64,000 bases of DNA from Angomonas deanei (taxonomy: Eukaryota > Euglenozoa > Kinetoplastea > Trypanosomatida > Trypanosomatidae): assembly GCA_903995115.1 (NCBI GenBank), contig LR877146.1, positions 186,001 through 250,000 on the forward strand. Direction: 5' to 3'. Positions within the stretch are counted from its first letter, which is position 1, and each line of letters begins with the position of its first letter. Under the pieces are notes generated by a model that ran no database searches, was not told the origin of the DNA, and was given only the letters and a program-made list of their open reading frames with translations. A program made the position numbers and the translations under genes. Positions 18,726-29,700 of this stretch are shown piece after piece.

Positions 18726-21110
18726 ATGAGCGAGCCGTTCGTTTCCGAGTACACCACCGAGTTTGTCAACTCCATCTATGTTTCGACTGGTGTGCTGGCT
18801 GGGTCGGCTGGTGCTCTATGTGGCGGCATGTATCAGACGCTGAAACTGGTAACGTGCAGTGTGGTGGACAACAGTGAGACTTATCGCCTCAACGTTAATG
18901 TGACCAGTACGGATAAGGGGACAGGCCGACTGGTGGGCGACGTACCTACGAAGGGAACCGACGACTCACTTTACATAAGGTATATTAAACTTGACGACCC
19001 CAACGAGCACATCTCCGACACGCTGGAGAAGCTCCTCGGGGCCAAGTACGACAACTTGGAAGAGTTGAGACTATACGCGAAGGGTGTGTCCGGCACGTTG
19101 CCGGCCTCTCAAGGTGCAAATATTTTCGGTCAGCTGACCGTGCTCATCGTCCACGGCAGCCTCACGGGCGGCATACCCGACCGATACCAGAAGGTAAAGA
19201 CCCTGGACCTCTTCGGCAACAGTATAAGTACATTTGACGCTGACGGCTTTACCCAGTTGGACATTGTGAACCTCAGCAACAATGCAGTAGGGTCACTAGT
19301 CAGCTTTTGGGGTACTGAACAGAAGCCAAAGACGTACACGACGGTGGACCTCAGCCACAACCTGCTCAAGTCCGTCGATGGAGCTATATACGCCAACTCC
19401 CTGACGTTCCTCAACATCAGCTACAATCAAGTCTCACAGGGAATGTCCAAGGACTGGATCAGTCGAGTGACCACGCTGAGGACGCTCGATATGAGCAACA
19501 ACCAGTTCTCCGGCACTATCGCGGGGGACTACTTCCCCACGAATATGGAGGTGCTGAATATTTCAAACAACATGTTTGGAAAGACGGTACCGGTGTTCAA
19601 CAAATACATGACCGAGTTTCGCGCCAAAAACAACCGCTTCACGACGCTGGGTGACTCTATTGCGGCTTTGGCGAGTGCGGTGGTGATCGACCTCTCCGAC
19701 AACCGCGACCTTGCCGGGAGTGCGGTGCTCGGGGACAGCGCGATCCCCTACGCGAGAGAGCTGCACCTGGACAACACGGCGCTCACGGTTCACGTTTCCA
19801 AACAGTTTTGGGCCAACACGAAGCTGGAGAACTTCACTGCCGCCAACGTGGGGAGCGTAGTGTTCCACGACGTGGACGAGGGCGCGGCGCTGCCGAGCGA
19901 GCTCCCGGCGAGCCTGGAGTACCTGGACCTGACGAACGCGGGACTGACGGGCACACTACCGGAAGCGTTGGGTACCTTTAGCAACAACCTGAAGAGTCTG
20001 AAGCTGGGTGGGAACAAGTTCACCGGCTGCATCGCTGACGCTTATCGAAATCACGACGCACTGAGGAGAGCGGCGGAGCAGCTGATCAAGGACCAGGGGC
20101 TGCAGTACTGCTCGCCCGGCGGCGCCGCGGCGGAGAAAGGGGATAACTCGTGGAAGGCGTGGAAGGGTCCCCTTGTGGGTGGACTGGTGGGCGGCGTACT
20201 ACTGATCATCGTGGTGGTAGTGTTGATTTGGAGGTACTGCTTCGGCTGCGGCTGCTGGTGCAACTGTTGCGGCTTTAAGCGGTACGTGTTTTCTCGTGAT
20301 TGGAGGACCCGCCATTGGAATATCCGTAAAAAGATGATCAAGTGCTGTGCCTGCATGTTGTGCTGCAAAATGGATCAGGCGGCTACACCTTTGCCCCCGT
20401 TTAGAGGCTCGTTTAGGGGTATTCCCCTACGCCACTCGAAATCAGATGGACATTTTTTGGACTTTTTGAAGGAGCGACCCGGCAAACCAAGAGGTTTCGT
20501 AGGGACTTCACCCAGTGCCGCAGAGACTCAGCGAAGCTTTTCAAGCATCAGCGACGCTGTTCAGCAGTCGATTACCTCCACAGACAGGCCGGATGAGGTA
20601 GCGGTGCCGATGGAGAATCCGACGGTCGAGGGTGGTTACGTACTACCGGAGGCACTTCAGCGGGAGCCCCCCACTCAGCCAGAACAGACGGAAGCGGTGA
20701 GTATCTACGAAGACTACGATGAGTATTGTCGAGCTATGTCTACTGTTGAGGAACCAACGACGAACACCGAACAAAGACGTCTTAGTGGATCCCCAAACGC
20801 AGAGAATAAAAAACGCAACCCTTCTTCACTTTCCACTGACGCTATAAGCGAGTACGAGGCACGGGGCGGATGTTTGTACGACCCACGGTTGGACCACTAC
20901 GTACGTTTATGGTTGGCGGTCGTGGTGCAACCTGTACCTCCTGACCCGGATTTGTCAGACATCGAATACGACTCTACGATATCGTCTGCCGACGCTAACA
21001 ATCTGGAGGAAACTCCGGCACAGAATCCGCCCCCCGAGTCTGTGGATGAGTGGCATGAATCCGCAAGCTGTGGAAGGAATCCAAACTCGAACAACAGTAT
21101 GGCCTCCTAA
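18726..21110 (+). CDS. LRR transmembrane protein, copy 3
   Basis: The 794-residue product is nearly identical to copy 2 from about residue 150 to the end, including the early stop after NNSMAS. The N-terminus differs (MSEPFVSEYTTEF, YQTLKLVTCS), and LRR residues around 128-140 carry a PASQGANIFGQ variant shared in type with copy 4. The membrane segment and Cys cluster are intact, with one Cys more in the juxtamembrane region (CCACMLCC). The mosaic pattern suggests gene conversion between array members. The presumed location is a surface or endomembrane with the LRRs facing out; no signal peptide is obvious. Confidence 0.85.
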   Translation: MSEPFVSEYTTEFVNSIYVSTGVLAGSAGALCGGMYQTLKLVTCSVVDNSETYRLNVNVTSTDKGTGRLVGDVPTKGTDDSLYIRYIKLDDPNEHISDTLEKLLGAKYDNLEELRLYAKGVSGTLPASQGANIFGQLTVLIVHGSLTGGIPDRYQKVKTLDLFGNSISTFDADGFTQLDIVNLSNNAVGSLVSFWGTEQKPKTYTTVDLSHNLLKSVDGAIYANSLTFLNISYNQVSQGMSKDWISRVTTLRTLDMSNNQFSGTIAGDYFPTNMEVLNISNNMFGKTVPVFNKYMTEFRAKNNRFTTLGDSIAALASAVVIDLSDNRDLAGSAVLGDSAIPYARELHLDNTALTVHVSKQFWANTKLENFTAANVGSVVFHDVDEGAALPSELPASLEYLDLTNAGLTGTLPEALGTFSNNLKSLKLGGNKFTGCIADAYRNHDALRRAAEQLIKDQGLQYCSPGGAAAEKGDNSWKAWKGPLVGGLVGGVLLIIVVVVLIWRYCFGCGCWCNCCGFKRYVFSRDWRTRHWNIRKKMIKCCACMLCCKMDQAATPLPPFRGSFRGIPLRHSKSDGHFLDFLKERPGKPRGFVGTSPSAAETQRSFSSISDAVQQSITSTDRPDEVAVPMENPTVEGGYVLPEALQREPPTQPEQTEAVSIYEDYDEYCRAMSTVEEPTTNTEQRRLSGSPNAENKKRNPSSLSTDAISEYEARGGCLYDPRLDHYVRLWLAVVVQPVPPDPDLSDIEYDSTISSADANNLEETPAQNPPPESVDEWHESASCGRNPNSNNSMAS

Positions 21111-21672
21111 TCATCACGCACTGTATTGTCGACTCGACCGACGAAAAAGGGGGAGTACCATGAGAGCAGCCTACGGACTGGTAGCGGTGGCTCGGACCAG
21201 TTTGAACCTTTGGCTTGGCGGAGATTTCATACCGTGTGCGTCGGGAATATGGACGTCGTCTAGCGGGCGACAGATCGCCGTTAGCTTCTACGACAAGGTG
21301 GAAAGTGACGCTCGGGAGAACACCCCTGCCGCGTCTCCCTCAGGGAATGAAAGCTCAATTTCAACACGGTCACCCAACGGTGGTTACGCACGCTCTCCCA
21401 AGGACGATTTCTCTCCCCTAACCAACGCCACTTCCTTAAATGTCGTGACACAGCAGAGTCGTCGTGACAGCGCACCTGGGGAGGTGTTGTGTAGGTGTGG
21501 CAGAAAGGGGTAAGAGAATGTATGAAGAGAATGATAGAGTATGTGGCGTCCCCTATTTGCCACTCAGACAAAAATGATGATAAGTCAAACCCACCGAGTA
21601 ACCCCAAAAGGGACCCACAATACCAATTTCCCGACACACCTGAGAGAAGACTAAAATAACTTGGCAATATAG
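21111..21672 (+). pseudogene. Decayed remnant of LRR cytosolic tail (copy 3)
   Basis: Almost identical to the remnant after copy 2 (17717-18280), with the same interruptions, so the decay predates the copy 2/copy 3 duplication. The open frame at 21046-21513 overlaps the end of copy 3 and belongs to this remnant. Confidence 0.6.
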
Positions 21673-21718
21673 GGTATACACCGCACAAATTAGGTAATAG
21701 AACATTTTTTTTATTTTC

Positions 21719-21935
21719 AGTTCATTGTAATCTTTCTTGTTGTTTGACACTTGTACTAAAGGCGTCTTGTTTTAGAGTGGACTAGTTTACTTCATTGTTA
21801 TTTCTTTTCTTTCTGTTACGGTGAAATCGCGAACTTTTAACTGCAGGATTAGAATTATTGTCTTTGGGTGTTGTCCACTGTTAGTTTTTCATCGTTACAC
21901 AGACAGTAAAACACACCATAGTACTTTTAACCGTA
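21719..21935 (+). repeat. LRR-array intergenic repeat, copy d (core, shortened)
   Basis: Core of the module before the LRR relic. It lacks about 15 bases in the middle (GTTGTCCACTG in place of the longer GTTGTCCTTCCTTCTGTAAG...), which fits reduced constraint next to a dead copy. Confidence 0.65.
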
Positions 21936-22128
21936 AAAATAAATAAATAAAAAAAATAAACACTATCTATAACTCTTCCGAGTTTACCAGTAAATCACTA
22001 AAGCAAATAATAATAAAAAAAAAAAGAATAATAATAATAATAAAATTATTAAACATTCCAAGAAAAAAACCAGAATAATCAATTAAAACAAAAACATCAA
22101 ATAAGCACTCTCTTTCGACTGAATAAGA

Positions 22129-22316
22129 CCATAAGCGGGATGGTCGTTTCCGAGTACACCATTTAGTTCGTCAACTCTATCTATGTTTCAACTGGTGTGC
22201 TCGCTGGGTCGGCTGGAGCCCTCTACGGTGGTGTGTATGAGACGATGGGATTGGTGACGTGTCGTGTGGTAGACAACAGAGAGACTTACCACCTAATGTT
22301 AATACGACCAGTATCC
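22129..22316 (+). pseudogene. LRR gene relic (N-terminal cap only)
   Basis: About 62 codons match the N-terminus of the LRR proteins. The start codon is ATA instead of ATG, an in-frame TAG follows at about codon 11, and the DNA then jumps directly to the 3' module also found after copy 1 (from about 22318). Nearly the whole LRR domain, membrane segment and tail are missing. The open frame at 22197-22424 is a by-product. Confidence 0.7.
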
Positions 22317-22317
22317 A

Positions 22318-22840
22318 CCAAAAGTCAAGGGGGACAAATTTATAGTTTGAGTATACTAGTATTATTATTGGATGGTTTATTCGAACATCAACGCTTTTTT
22401 TGTCTATTGTCGTGCCGAGTGTGATTTCTGACGGCAGTTACACGGTGCTACAACTTCAATCCTCTCTCTCTCTGGTTTACCTCTGACAGTGTAGTATTTT
22501 TTTAGTTCTCTTCTTCGTTTTTTTTAAGCCCTAATTCCCACCTTTATAGTTCTTTTATTTTCTCTAATACGAAATCAAAAATAATTAATCTTTTTTTTTT
22601 TTTTTAAGTGTTCATTGTAATCTTTCTTGTTGTTTAACACTTGTACGAAAGGCGTCTTGTTTTAGAGTTGACTAGTTTACTTCATTGTTATTTCTTCTCT
22701 TTCTGTTACGGTGAAATCGCGCACTTTTAACAGTATCATTAGAAATATTGTCTTTGAGTGTTGTCCTTCCTTCTGTAAGTCGTCCACTGTTAGTTTTTCA
22801 TCGTTACACAGACTGCGAAACACACCATAGTACTTTTAAC
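22318..22840 (+). repeat. Duplicated 3' module plus LRR-array intergenic repeat, copy e
   Basis: 22318-22455 repeats the post-copy-1 module (14630-14760). From 22456 the lead-in and core (core from about 22607) follow as in copies a and b. An A-rich stretch (22845-23030) leads to LRR copy 4. Confidence 0.7.
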
Positions 22841-23044
22841 CGTAAAAAAAATAAATAAATAAAAATAATCAAAAAATAAAAATAAAATAAAATAAAACAA
22901 AAACACCATCTATAGTTCTTCCTACTTTACAAGTAAATACCTAATCAAAAATAATTATAAAAAAAAAATAATAAAAAAGCAAATAAACAATAAAAAAAAA
23001 AACATATCAATAAAAAAAAAAACAGTGTATTTATACAGATCACC

Positions 23045-24958
23045 ATGAGCGAGCCGTTCGTTTCCGAGTATAACGCCAATTTCGTCAACTCCATCTATGT
23101 TTCGACTGGCGTGCTCGCTATGTCGGCTGGCACCCTCTGCAGTGGTGTGTATGAGACGATGGGACTGGTGACGTGCAGTGTGGTGGACAACAGGGAGTCT
23201 TACCGTCTCAACGTCAATGTGACTAGTACGGATAAGGGGACAGGCCGACTGGTGGGTAATGTGCCTACGACGGGAACCGACGACTCACTTTTCATAAGGA
23301 GCATGCTCCTTGACGACCCCAACGAGCACATCTCCGACACACTGGATAAGCTCCTCGGGGCTAAGTACTACCAGCTGGAGGAGTTGAGACTATACGCGAA
23401 GGGTGTCTCCGGCACGTTGCCGGCCTCTCAGGATGGTAGTGTTTTTGGTCAGCTGACCGTGCTCATTGTCCACGGCAGCCTGGCGGGCAGCATACCTAAA
23501 CGATACGAGAATGTAAAGACCTTGGACCTCTTCAATAACAGCATAAGTACCTTTAACGCTAACGGTTTTACCCAGTTGGACAGTGTCAACCTCAGCAACA
23601 ATGCAGTCGGGTCGCTGTCTAACTTCTGGGGCGTGCTGACTACCCCAATGACCTACACGACGGTGGACCTCAGCCACAACCTGCTCAAGTCCGTCGATGG
23701 AGCTATATACGCCAAATCCCTGACGTTCCTCAACATCAGCTACAATCAAGTCTCACAGGGAATGTCCAAGGACTGGATCAGTCGAGTGACCACGCTGAGG
23801 ACGCTCGATATGAGCAACAACCAGTTCTCCGGTACTATCGCAGGGGACTACTTCCCTACGAATATGGAGGTGCTGAATATTTCAAACAATATGTTTGGAA
23901 AGACGGTGCCGGTGTTCAACAAATACATGACCGAGTTTCGCGCCAAAAACAACCGCTTCACGACGCTGGGTGACTCTATTGCGTCTCTCACCAGTGCGGT
24001 GGTGATCGACCTCTCCGACAACCGCGACCTTGCCGGGAGTGCGGTGCTCGGGGACAGCGCGATCCCCTACGCGAGAGAGCTGCACCTGGACAACACGGCG
24101 CTCACGGTTCACGTTTCCAAACAGTTTTGGGCCAACACGAAGCTGGAGAACTTCACTGCCGCCAACGTGGGGAGCGTAGTGTTCCACGACGTGGACGAGG
24201 GCGCGGCGCTGCCGAGCGAGCTCCCGGCGAGCCTGGAGTACCTGGACCTGACGAACGCGGGACTGACGGGCACACTACCGGAAGCGTTGGGTACCTTTAG
24301 CAACAACCTGAAGAGTCTGAAGCTGGGTGGGAACAAGTTCACCGGCTGCATCGCTGACGCGTATCGAAATCACGACGCACTGAGGAGAGCGGCGGAGCAG
24401 CTGGTCAAGGACCAAGGGCTACAGTACTGCTCGCCCGGCGGCGCCGCGGCGGAGAAAGGGGATAACTCGTGGAAGGCGTGGAAGGGTCCCCTTGTGGGTG
24501 GGCTGGTGGGCGGCGTACTACTGATCATCGTGGTGGTAGTGTTGATTTGGAGGTACTGCTTCGGCTGCGGCTGCTGGTGCAACTGTTGCGGCTTTAAGCG
24601 GTACGTGTTTTCTCGTGATTGGAGGGTGCGCCGTTGGAAGTTCCGTAAGAAGATGATCAAGTGCTGTGCCCGTACGTTGTGCTGCAAAATGGATGAAGTG
24701 GCTACACCTTTGGCCTCGTTTAAGGCTTTAACGCGACCCGAAAAACCACGAGGTTTCGTAGAGACTTCACCCAGTGCCGCAGAGAGTGAGCGAAGCTTTT
24801 CAAGTGTCAGTGACGCTTCGGAGTGCTCTGTTACCTCCTCAGAGTACCCGGATGAGGTAGCGGTGCCGATGGAGAATCCGAGGGTCGAGGGTGGTTACGT
24901 ACTACCGGAGGCACTTCAGCAGGAGGACCCCCACAGCCAGAAGAGATGGAAGCGGTGA
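23045..24958 (+). CDS. LRR transmembrane protein, copy 4 (frame-interrupted tail)
   Basis: The open part has 637 residues. N-terminal cap variant MSEPFVSEYNANF; LRR region with PASQDGSVFGQ and SNFWGVLTTP variants; core, membrane segment (about 480-503) and Cys cluster as in copies 2 and 3, with a VRRWKFRKK juxtamembrane change. Near base 24930 a run of six Cs in copies 2 and 3 has five here. This moves the frame and ends the frame at SQKRWKR, while the tail continues in another frame from about 24946 to 26202. The combined gene would be the longest member of the family (about 1050 residues). Confidence 0.8.
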   Translation: MSEPFVSEYNANFVNSIYVSTGVLAMSAGTLCSGVYETMGLVTCSVVDNRESYRLNVNVTSTDKGTGRLVGNVPTTGTDDSLFIRSMLLDDPNEHISDTLDKLLGAKYYQLEELRLYAKGVSGTLPASQDGSVFGQLTVLIVHGSLAGSIPKRYENVKTLDLFNNSISTFNANGFTQLDSVNLSNNAVGSLSNFWGVLTTPMTYTTVDLSHNLLKSVDGAIYAKSLTFLNISYNQVSQGMSKDWISRVTTLRTLDMSNNQFSGTIAGDYFPTNMEVLNISNNMFGKTVPVFNKYMTEFRAKNNRFTTLGDSIASLTSAVVIDLSDNRDLAGSAVLGDSAIPYARELHLDNTALTVHVSKQFWANTKLENFTAANVGSVVFHDVDEGAALPSELPASLEYLDLTNAGLTGTLPEALGTFSNNLKSLKLGGNKFTGCIADAYRNHDALRRAAEQLVKDQGLQYCSPGGAAAEKGDNSWKAWKGPLVGGLVGGVLLIIVVVVLIWRYCFGCGCWCNCCGFKRYVFSRDWRVRRWKFRKKMIKCCARTLCCKMDEVATPLASFKALTRPEKPRGFVETSPSAAESERSFSSVSDASECSVTSSEYPDEVAVPMENPRVEGGYVLPEALQQEDPHSQKRWKR

Positions 24959-26202
24959 ATGTCTACGAACACTACGATGAGTATTGTCGAGCTATATCTA
25001 CTGTTGAGGAACCAGCGACGAACCCCGAACAAAGGCGTCTTAGTGAATCCCCAACACCAAAGAACAGCAGTGACAACCCTGCTTCAGTTTTCACTGACAC
25101 TATAATCGAGAAAGTCAGGTGGGGCCAATGGACCCCTTTCCAAATGTTGGAGAAGGACGCAGGTTTTTCTTGGAGAAGCGTGCAGCGACTGGCAATCCCT
25201 GTCGTGGGTTTGTCAGACATCCAAAAAGACACCACTCCGACGACGAGCGGGAACACGAACGATGCTACGATGTCGTCTGCCGACTCTAATAATAAAATGA
25301 TGATAATGGGTATGAGACAGTACAGCTTCCTGAGGAGAATGACTCGATTAGCGTCCAATTCGGATAAAACCCCGACACAGACTCCGCCTCCCTCCGATTA
25401 CGATCAGTTTTCTGTATACGGAAGCTGCTGGAGCAACCAAGACAATCCAACCTCGACCAACAGTATGACCTCCAATTTGTCACGCGCTGTTGAGCAGACT
25501 TATATTGTCGGCTCGATCGACGAAAAGGGGGAGCACCATGAGAGCAGCCTACTGACTGGTAGCGGTGGCTCGGACCAGTTGAACCTTCGCTTTGGCGGAG
25601 ACGTGGTACACTGTGCGTCTGGGATATGGACGTCGCCTTATGGGGAACAATGGGCCGTTAGCTTCTTTCTAAAGAGAGAAAGTGGGGCTGATAAGAGTAC
25701 GCCTGGCCCGAACCCCTCAGGGACGGCGACCCCCCCAGTCAGTGATGGTAATGCAAATTCTTCCAACGGTGTTCCCCCATTCGCGACAAACGCGTCTCCC
25801 TCCTGTGACGGGTCACAGCGGAACCCTCGTGACACCGCACCAGAGGAGGTGGTGTATGTGGGTATGGTTCACTACTCCATGGGAGACGGGATGTGTGTGA
25901 TCCCCATACGGATCGTGCCACCAGTCCTCAAGAGCGCCCTCGTGTCTGTCGAAAAAATGCGCATACAGCCGGAGACCCTCGATTACAAGGAACTGGTGGC
26001 CTTTCGACGGGAGATTGTAGAACAAGCACGCGAATACAATTTGAGAAATGTGGAGTACGTAGCGTCGTCCGTTTGGAATGCAGATGCCGGGTTGGGCAAC
26101 AACGAAGAGGACAAAAGTGATGCTAAGCCGAGCCCGCCAAGTAACCCCAAAAAGGATCCCCGATACGTCTTTCCCGACACACCTGAGAGAAGACCAAAGT
26201 AA
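24946..26202 (+). CDS. LRR protein copy 4, cytosolic tail in shifted frame
   Basis: This open frame of 418 codons continues the tail of copy 4: VNVYEHYDEYCRAIS matches DYDEYCRAMS of copies 2 and 3. It extends beyond their stop with CASGIWTSPYGEQWAVSFF, a YVGMVHYSMGDGMCVIPIRIVPP stretch that looks ordered, a helical segment near residues 345-375, and the end PDTPERRPK. It has no trans-splice acceptor of its own. It is either a tail separated by a one-base frame change, or evidence that the C-run at 24930 is misassembled. It preserves the likely ancestral C-terminus that copies 2 and 3 have lost. Confidence 0.6.
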   Translation: MEAVNVYEHYDEYCRAISTVEEPATNPEQRRLSESPTPKNSSDNPASVFTDTIIEKVRWGQWTPFQMLEKDAGFSWRSVQRLAIPVVGLSDIQKDTTPTTSGNTNDATMSSADSNNKMMIMGMRQYSFLRRMTRLASNSDKTPTQTPPPSDYDQFSVYGSCWSNQDNPTSTNSMTSNLSRAVEQTYIVGSIDEKGEHHESSLLTGSGGSDQLNLRFGGDVVHCASGIWTSPYGEQWAVSFFLKRESGADKSTPGPNPSGTATPPVSDGNANSSNGVPPFATNASPSCDGSQRNPRDTAPEEVVYVGMVHYSMGDGMCVIPIRIVPPVLKSALVSVEKMRIQPETLDYKELVAFRREIVEQAREYNLRNVEYVASSVWNADAGLGNNEEDKSDAKPSPPSNPKKDPRYVFPDTPERRPK

Positions 26203-26746
26203 CTTGGCAATAAAGGGAGCGAGCTCTCCCACCGAGGATTCCAAACACATCCTGTAGTAGAAGTAATTTTTATTTTATTTTTAAAACGTGTGCTTGCCGC
26301 AACCGGTACAGTTCGCTGCCATTCGGAAAAGTAAGTTGAATTCTGTCTTAGGGTGCGTGTCCAGCGCGTTTGCTTTTTATGAGAGCAACAGGATTGGCAC
26401 GCGTGGATGTACTTTTGGTGACGTATGTGATGTGTCCACACGGTTGGCACCTGCTGTACCATCGTTGTTTCACTTTAGAATTTTTTTTTTTCTGTAAGAC
26501 AAGGTAACTCTCTTTTTATTGGTAATTTCATTTAGGCATTCAATCATTTCCTATTCTTTATATCAAGGGCACGTCGTGTGTCACCTCCATATGCCTCCTG
26601 CGGTACCCTTGAACCTCTCACTCTTCCCCCATGCTACCTTTTCTACTTTTGTTTTTGGGTGTTACCTAGCACTTAGATTTAGATTTAGGATTTGTTTTTC
26701 TTTTTGAAGATATTATAGATTTTTTTTTTTTTTTTTTGGTTAAACT
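26203..26746 (+). other. Intergenic region with T tract inside the leader
   Basis: It marks the boundary of the LRR array. The likely acceptors are AGs at 26708-26709 or 26716-26717. An 18-base T tract (26720-26737) lies between them and the ATG at 26747, so it would be part of the 5'UTR. No gene is supported. Confidence 0.5.
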
Positions 26747-29700
26747 ATGCCTACTGTAGAAGCAAGTACCCCAATAAGAAGTGGGGTGAAGCGAAATCTC
26801 TCCTTCAACGCTGATATACAAAGTTCGATGGAGCAGGGAGTCGGAAAGCGTTTGCCAGATACGATTTCTCTTCCACCGTCGCCAGGAAAAGAATTACCGA
26901 CTGCGATGACCATCGGGGATATGAAGACGGTAGTAAACCTTTACGAGGAACAGTCTTCGACGGAACGCATTCCGTTAAGCTCCGAGGAGCGCAGCCCCAG
27001 TTCTGTCCCGACAACTGTCCCAGGGTACACGGACGGGATGAAGCTCCTCCCCAACACTGTGGTGGAGGTGGAGAACCTCTCGTTGGAGGACTGTGCGGTG
27101 GACAGCCCGAATGGGGAGCTGTTCATCCATCGGGAGCGGCTGGAATTTTGTAATTCTCCTTCCAAAAACTTCAATGCACTGCAGGCCAAATTTGAGGAAA
27201 TTCGAACGGGGTTCTCCTTCGCTCCCTCCGCGTCGGACACACGGTCTACGCCATCCAAGAGTCGCGCCCCGTTTCCTCGACCTCAAAGCCCACAGCGCAC
27301 TAGCCTTGCCGACACGAATGTGGTGGTGGGAACACCAGTCTCAAAAGAGCACCGAACTGCGGCAGACCCCGTGGCAGACCGAGACACGCAACGAGCACGT
27401 GACAATCCTCATCTCTCCGAGTTGGTGGACCTGCTGGATAATAAGTGTTTTACGGAGGAGGATATTTTACTAGAAATGGAGGCCCTGCGTAAGCGCTCGA
27501 TGCGGACTTCTGCTCCATTCAACAAGCACATTCTGCCTATCCTCGCGTGGTACCTTCTCAAGTCAAAGTTTACCGAGGAGGTGGCCGACCGCTATGTGGC
27601 TATCTTGAGAGAAAAGATTCTCCAATCCGACGGAGACGACCTGGTACCCGAGTCGTTTCTTCCCCAAGTGAACGACAAGAGGCGGGAAAGACGCGCCGTC
27701 CGAGAGGAGCTGCGGGAGAACCGTGTGCACCACTATCCCATCACACCCCCTCGCTCCCTTCAAGCCTCCGCCGCCCCCAGTCGTGTGTCGTCTCAGGTCT
27801 TAAAGGACAGCACAAACGGGAGAAGCAGGCGGGAGACAAAATACAGTATGCTGGATGAGAGCAGCTGCCTCCCAACGTGGCCGAACGAAAACGGGGAGGA
27901 CCGCCGGCAGTACGACCGTTTGAGTCAGTACACCCACGATCGCGAGGGAGAGGAGCGGCTGCGGGAGAAGCAAATGGACCGAACGGTTTTAAGTGTTTCC
28001 CTCCTTTCAGGGGATGACAAGGGGCAGAACCAGTTTCGGGTAAAGGAGCGGCGGTACTCCCAAGACAGCGCGGCCTCTCTACCGGATGTCTCTGAAATTG
28101 GAAACACCGCCAGCACGGATGCGTCCTACGTCAATGCCAGTGTGAAACAAAAGAAGAAGGGTTTTTATTTTAACGAGTCCGCACGTCAGGACACGCCCGA
28201 CTTCTCGCACATACCAAACGCGACTACTGCCCTGCAGAATACCTATAATGCCGACACCACAACTACCACTCATCCGACGAGCGACACACAGACTCACTCG
28301 CACACGACAGACGCTAGTACCAACAACACGGCACTTGCCTACTCCTTTGGTTTCACCAGTCAAGGTACCGCTGCTTCTGCCTCCATGCAAGACTACTCCT
28401 ACGGCACTGCTGCTACTCTTCCGTCACACAATAAAACACGAACATTCAGTGAACACAGTGCCGTGGACTACACTGTTTTCGACCGTACTATTCTTTCCGC
28501 GACTGGCACCGTTGATCCCTCGTACGTCGGCTTCGGCAGCGTGATGGACCAGACGAGCACCATGAACCGCACGAACAACACTTCCGGACAGAGTGGTGAG
28601 ACCAGCAACGCCGGCTTTGGCAGCGTGATGGACGGCTCCCGCTTTCCAGAGGGTTCGTACTGCGGCACCCTTAACCCCAGTGATATCCGCAGTCGGAGCG
28701 ACGCCGGTTTCGGCAGCGTGATGGACCAGACGAGCACCATGAACCGCACAAACAATACTTCCGGACAGAGTGGCGAGACCAGCAACGCCGGCTTCGGCAG
28801 CGTGATGGACCAGACGAGCACCATGAACCGGACGAACAACACTTCCGGACAGAGTGGCGAGACCAGCAACGCCGGCTTTGGCAGCGTGATGGACGGCTCC
28901 CGCTTTCCAGAGGGTTCGTACTGCGGCACCCTTAACCCCAGTGATATCCGCAGTCGGAGCGACGCCGGTTTCGGCAGCGTGATGGACCAGACGAGCACCA
29001 TGAACCGCACAAACAATACTTCCGGACAGAGTGGCGAGACCAGCAACGCCGGCTTCGGCAGCGTGATGGACCAGACGAGCACCATGAACCGGACGAACAA
29101 CACTTCCGGACAGAGTGGCGAGACCAGCAACGCCGGCTTCGGTAGCGTGATGGAGGGCTCCCGCTTTCCGGAGGGTTCGTACTGCGGCACCCTTAACCCC
29201 AGTGACATCCGCAGTCGGAGCGACGCCGGCTTCGGTAGCGTGATGGACCAGACGAGCACCATGAACCGCACAGACAACACTTCCGGACAGAGTGGCGAGA
29301 CCAGCAACGCCGGCTTCGGTAGCGTGATGGACCAGACGAGCACCATGAACCGGACGAACAACACTTCCGGACAGAGTGGCGAGACCAACAACGCCGGCTT
29401 CGGCAGCGTGATGGACCAGACGAGCACCATGAACCGGACGAACAACACTTCCGGACAGAGTGGAGAGACCAGCAACGCCGGCTTCGGCAGCGTGATGGAC
29501 CAGACGAGCACCATGAATCGCACGAACAACACTTCCAGACAGAGTGGTGAGACCAGCAACGCCGGCTTCGGCAGCGTGATGGACCAGACGAGCACCATGA
29601 ACCGGACGAACAACACTTCCGGACAGAGTGGCGAGACCAGCAACGCCGGCTTCGGCAGCGTGATGGACCAGACGAACACCATGAACCGGACGAACAACAC

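Noticed and set aside
14422-23040. Possible retroelement remnants in the LRR array
   Set aside because: I found no reverse transcriptase, endonuclease or capsid motifs, and no target-site duplications. The repeats are explained by tandem gene duplication.
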